This document shows, one piece after another, positions 63,051 to 64,000 of a DNA stretch of 64,000 nt. The translations under genes were made by a program, and so were the position numbers. Source of the DNA: QHWT01 sp963755695 (lineage in GTDB: Bacteria; Acidobacteriota; Vicinamibacteria; Vicinamibacterales; 2-12-FULL-66-21). Each line of letters begins with the position of its first letter. Positions within the stretch are counted from its first letter, which is position 1. A model generated the notes under the pieces. It searched no databases. It was given only the letters and a program-made list of their open reading frames with translations, and had not been told where the DNA came from. The stretch is taken from the NCBI GenBank assembly GCA_963755695.1, contig CAVWLB010000010.1, forward strand, positions 2,852,001-2,916,000, in the 5' to 3' direction.

Positions 63051-64000
63051 TTATCCGGTATTCCGCATGCCCGCGGCAATGCCGTTGATCGTGACCATCA
63101 ACGCGGCACGGAGCGCTTCGATATCCCGCCCCCGCGACTCCTCAGCCGCGGGATCCTCAGTCTCGGCAGCCGATCGCAACGCCGCAAGCCGCCGCAACAG
63201 CTCGACCTGGACGAGATTGATGGGGTCGACGTACGGATTGCGCACATCGATCGACCGCCGCAGGACGACGGCGTCGGCGAGCAAGCGATCGGTGCCGGTA
63301 ATGGCCAGCACCGCCTCGGTCGCCCGCTGCAGGCGCGCCCGCAGCGACGCGGCGAGCGGCTGCAGGTCCTCGGGCGCGAGGTGGCGATCGTAGTGCGCGG
63401 CAATGCCCTGGTCGGCCTTCGCGAGCGCCATCTGCAGCAAATCGATCATCGAGCGGAAGAATGGCCAGTCGCGATACATCTCCCGATAAGCGGTCAGCTC
63501 CTCGTCGCCCGATGGCCGCATCACCTCCGCGCCAAGCCATGAGGCGAGCAGCAGCCGTGTCTGCGTCCAGGCAAACTGCCAGGGAATCGCGCGGAGCGCC
63601 GAAAGGCCGCCACCAGGACGCCGTGCGGGCCGGCTGCCGATGTGCAACGCGTCGAGCTCCGCCTCAGGCGTCGCCGTACGGAAGTAGGCTGGAAACCGCG
63701 GGTCTTCGTGAACGACCTGACGGAATGCGGCATGAGCAGAGTTCGCAAGCCGTTCCATCACCTCGCGCCAGCGGGCATCGATCGCCGCCGGCTTGGCAAG
63801 AGAAGCTTCGAGTGTCGCCGTCGTATAGACCTCGAGCGTACGAACGGCGATCCCGGGCAGGCCGAATTTCGCCTGGATCATTTCTCCTTGTTCGGTCACC
63901 CGCAGCGTCCCATCCACCGATCCGGGTGGCTGCGACTGAATCGCAAGATAAGTGGGTCCGCCGCCTCGACCAACGCTCCCCCCCGACCATGAAACAGGGT
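63051..64000 (-). CDS. ppc: Phosphoenolpyruvate carboxylase, C-terminal part, cut by the window edge
   Basis: The frame covers the last 300 or so residues: GEMIQAKFGLPGIAVRTLEVYT, IGSRPARRPGG, LRAIPWQFAWTQTR and the end VTINGIAAGMRNTG, all PEPC signatures. Upstream, FHGRGG and SVGRGGGPTYLAIQ, the catalytic loop, lie in two different frames because the G run at about 63978-63984 seems one base short. The enzyme makes oxaloacetate from PEP and bicarbonate and so feeds the aspartate family made by the operons in this window. Confidence 0.93.
   Translation of the reverse strand, partial: PVSWSGGSVGRGGGPTYLAIQSQPPGSVDGTLRVTEQGEMIQAKFGLPGIAVRTLEVYTTATLEASLAKPAAIDARWREVMERLANSAHAAFRQVVHEDPRFPAYFRTATPEAELDALHIGSRPARRPGGGLSALRAIPWQFAWTQTRLLLASWLGAEVMRPSGDEELTAYREMYRDWPFFRSMIDLLQMALAKADQGIAAHYDRHLAPEDLQPLAASLRARLQRATEAVLAITGTDRLLADAVVLRRSIDVRNPYVDPINLVQVELLRRLAALRSAAETEDPAAEESRGRDIEALRAALMVTINGIAAGMRNTG

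Noticed and set aside
61663..63393. 576-residue plus-strand frame
   Set aside because: Antisense to the NifA-like regulator and ppc, both well supported.

Overview
The window looks like one contig of a high-GC, free-living Gram-negative bacterium, most likely an Acidobacteriota of the Vicinamibacteria type. This is inferred from gene content, not from a marker gene: a TonB-dependent receptor with an N-terminal carboxypeptidase-like domain, an SBBP beta-propeller protein, secreted proteins built from 'GWAxD...GIDAVHVWAYP' modules, and RicT. There is no rRNA, tRNA, CRISPR array, prophage or insertion sequence that I can support.

Layout. 1-12.6 kb: surface polysaccharide and secreted proteins (two GT2 glycosyltransferases, GDP-mannose dehydratase, dTDP-4-dehydrorhamnose reductase, DegT aminotransferase, a subtilisin-like protease and an FN3 protein sharing C-terminal modules). 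12.6-20.8 kb, minus strand: housekeeping genes (smpB, a membrane protein, pdxA, ricT, holB, a class A penicillin-binding protein). 20.9-23.1 kb: a prolyl oligopeptidase. 23.2-34.6 kb, minus strand: one tightly overlapping ten-gene operon that joins aspartate kinase, homoserine dehydrogenase, homoserine kinase and two threonine synthase-like enzymes to siroheme synthesis, sulfite/nitrite reductase, a JAMM protease and a CysO-MoeZ fusion. This is a combined threonine and protein-thiocarboxylate cysteine (or homocysteine) pathway. 35.2-41.7 kb, plus strand: ilvD-ilvB-ilvN-ilvC-ilvE for branched-chain amino acids, followed by a LysR regulator and a damaged urease cluster (ureA, a ureC tail, ureE, ureF, ureG). 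45.5-52.6 kb, minus strand: pheA, then asd-lysC-dapB-dapA-dapD-dapE for lysine and diaminopimelate. 52.9-64 kb: the SBBP protein, a metallo-beta-lactamase-fold enzyme, a TonB-dependent receptor, a NifA-like sigma-54 activator and the 3' part of ppc.

The most interesting signal is regulatory. All three amino-acid operons (lysC-hom-thr-cys, ilv, asd-dap) begin with the same design: a TTGAC-type -35 box, exactly 18 bp, a -10 box, only 7-10 bp to the ATG of a short leader peptide, and 26-31 nt after its stop a Rho-independent terminator. The 5' arm of each terminator can pair instead with a segment of the leader ORF. The three leaders are rich in Cys, in Leu/Val/Ile and in Thr respectively. They look like a set of nearly leaderless attenuators, and the Cys one supports a sulfur role for the CysO-MoeZ operon.

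Caution: at least fourteen single-base frameshifts break otherwise conserved genes, often in homopolymers and mostly as one extra base. They look like residual sequencing errors. Genes affected are annotated over their full reconstructed span.
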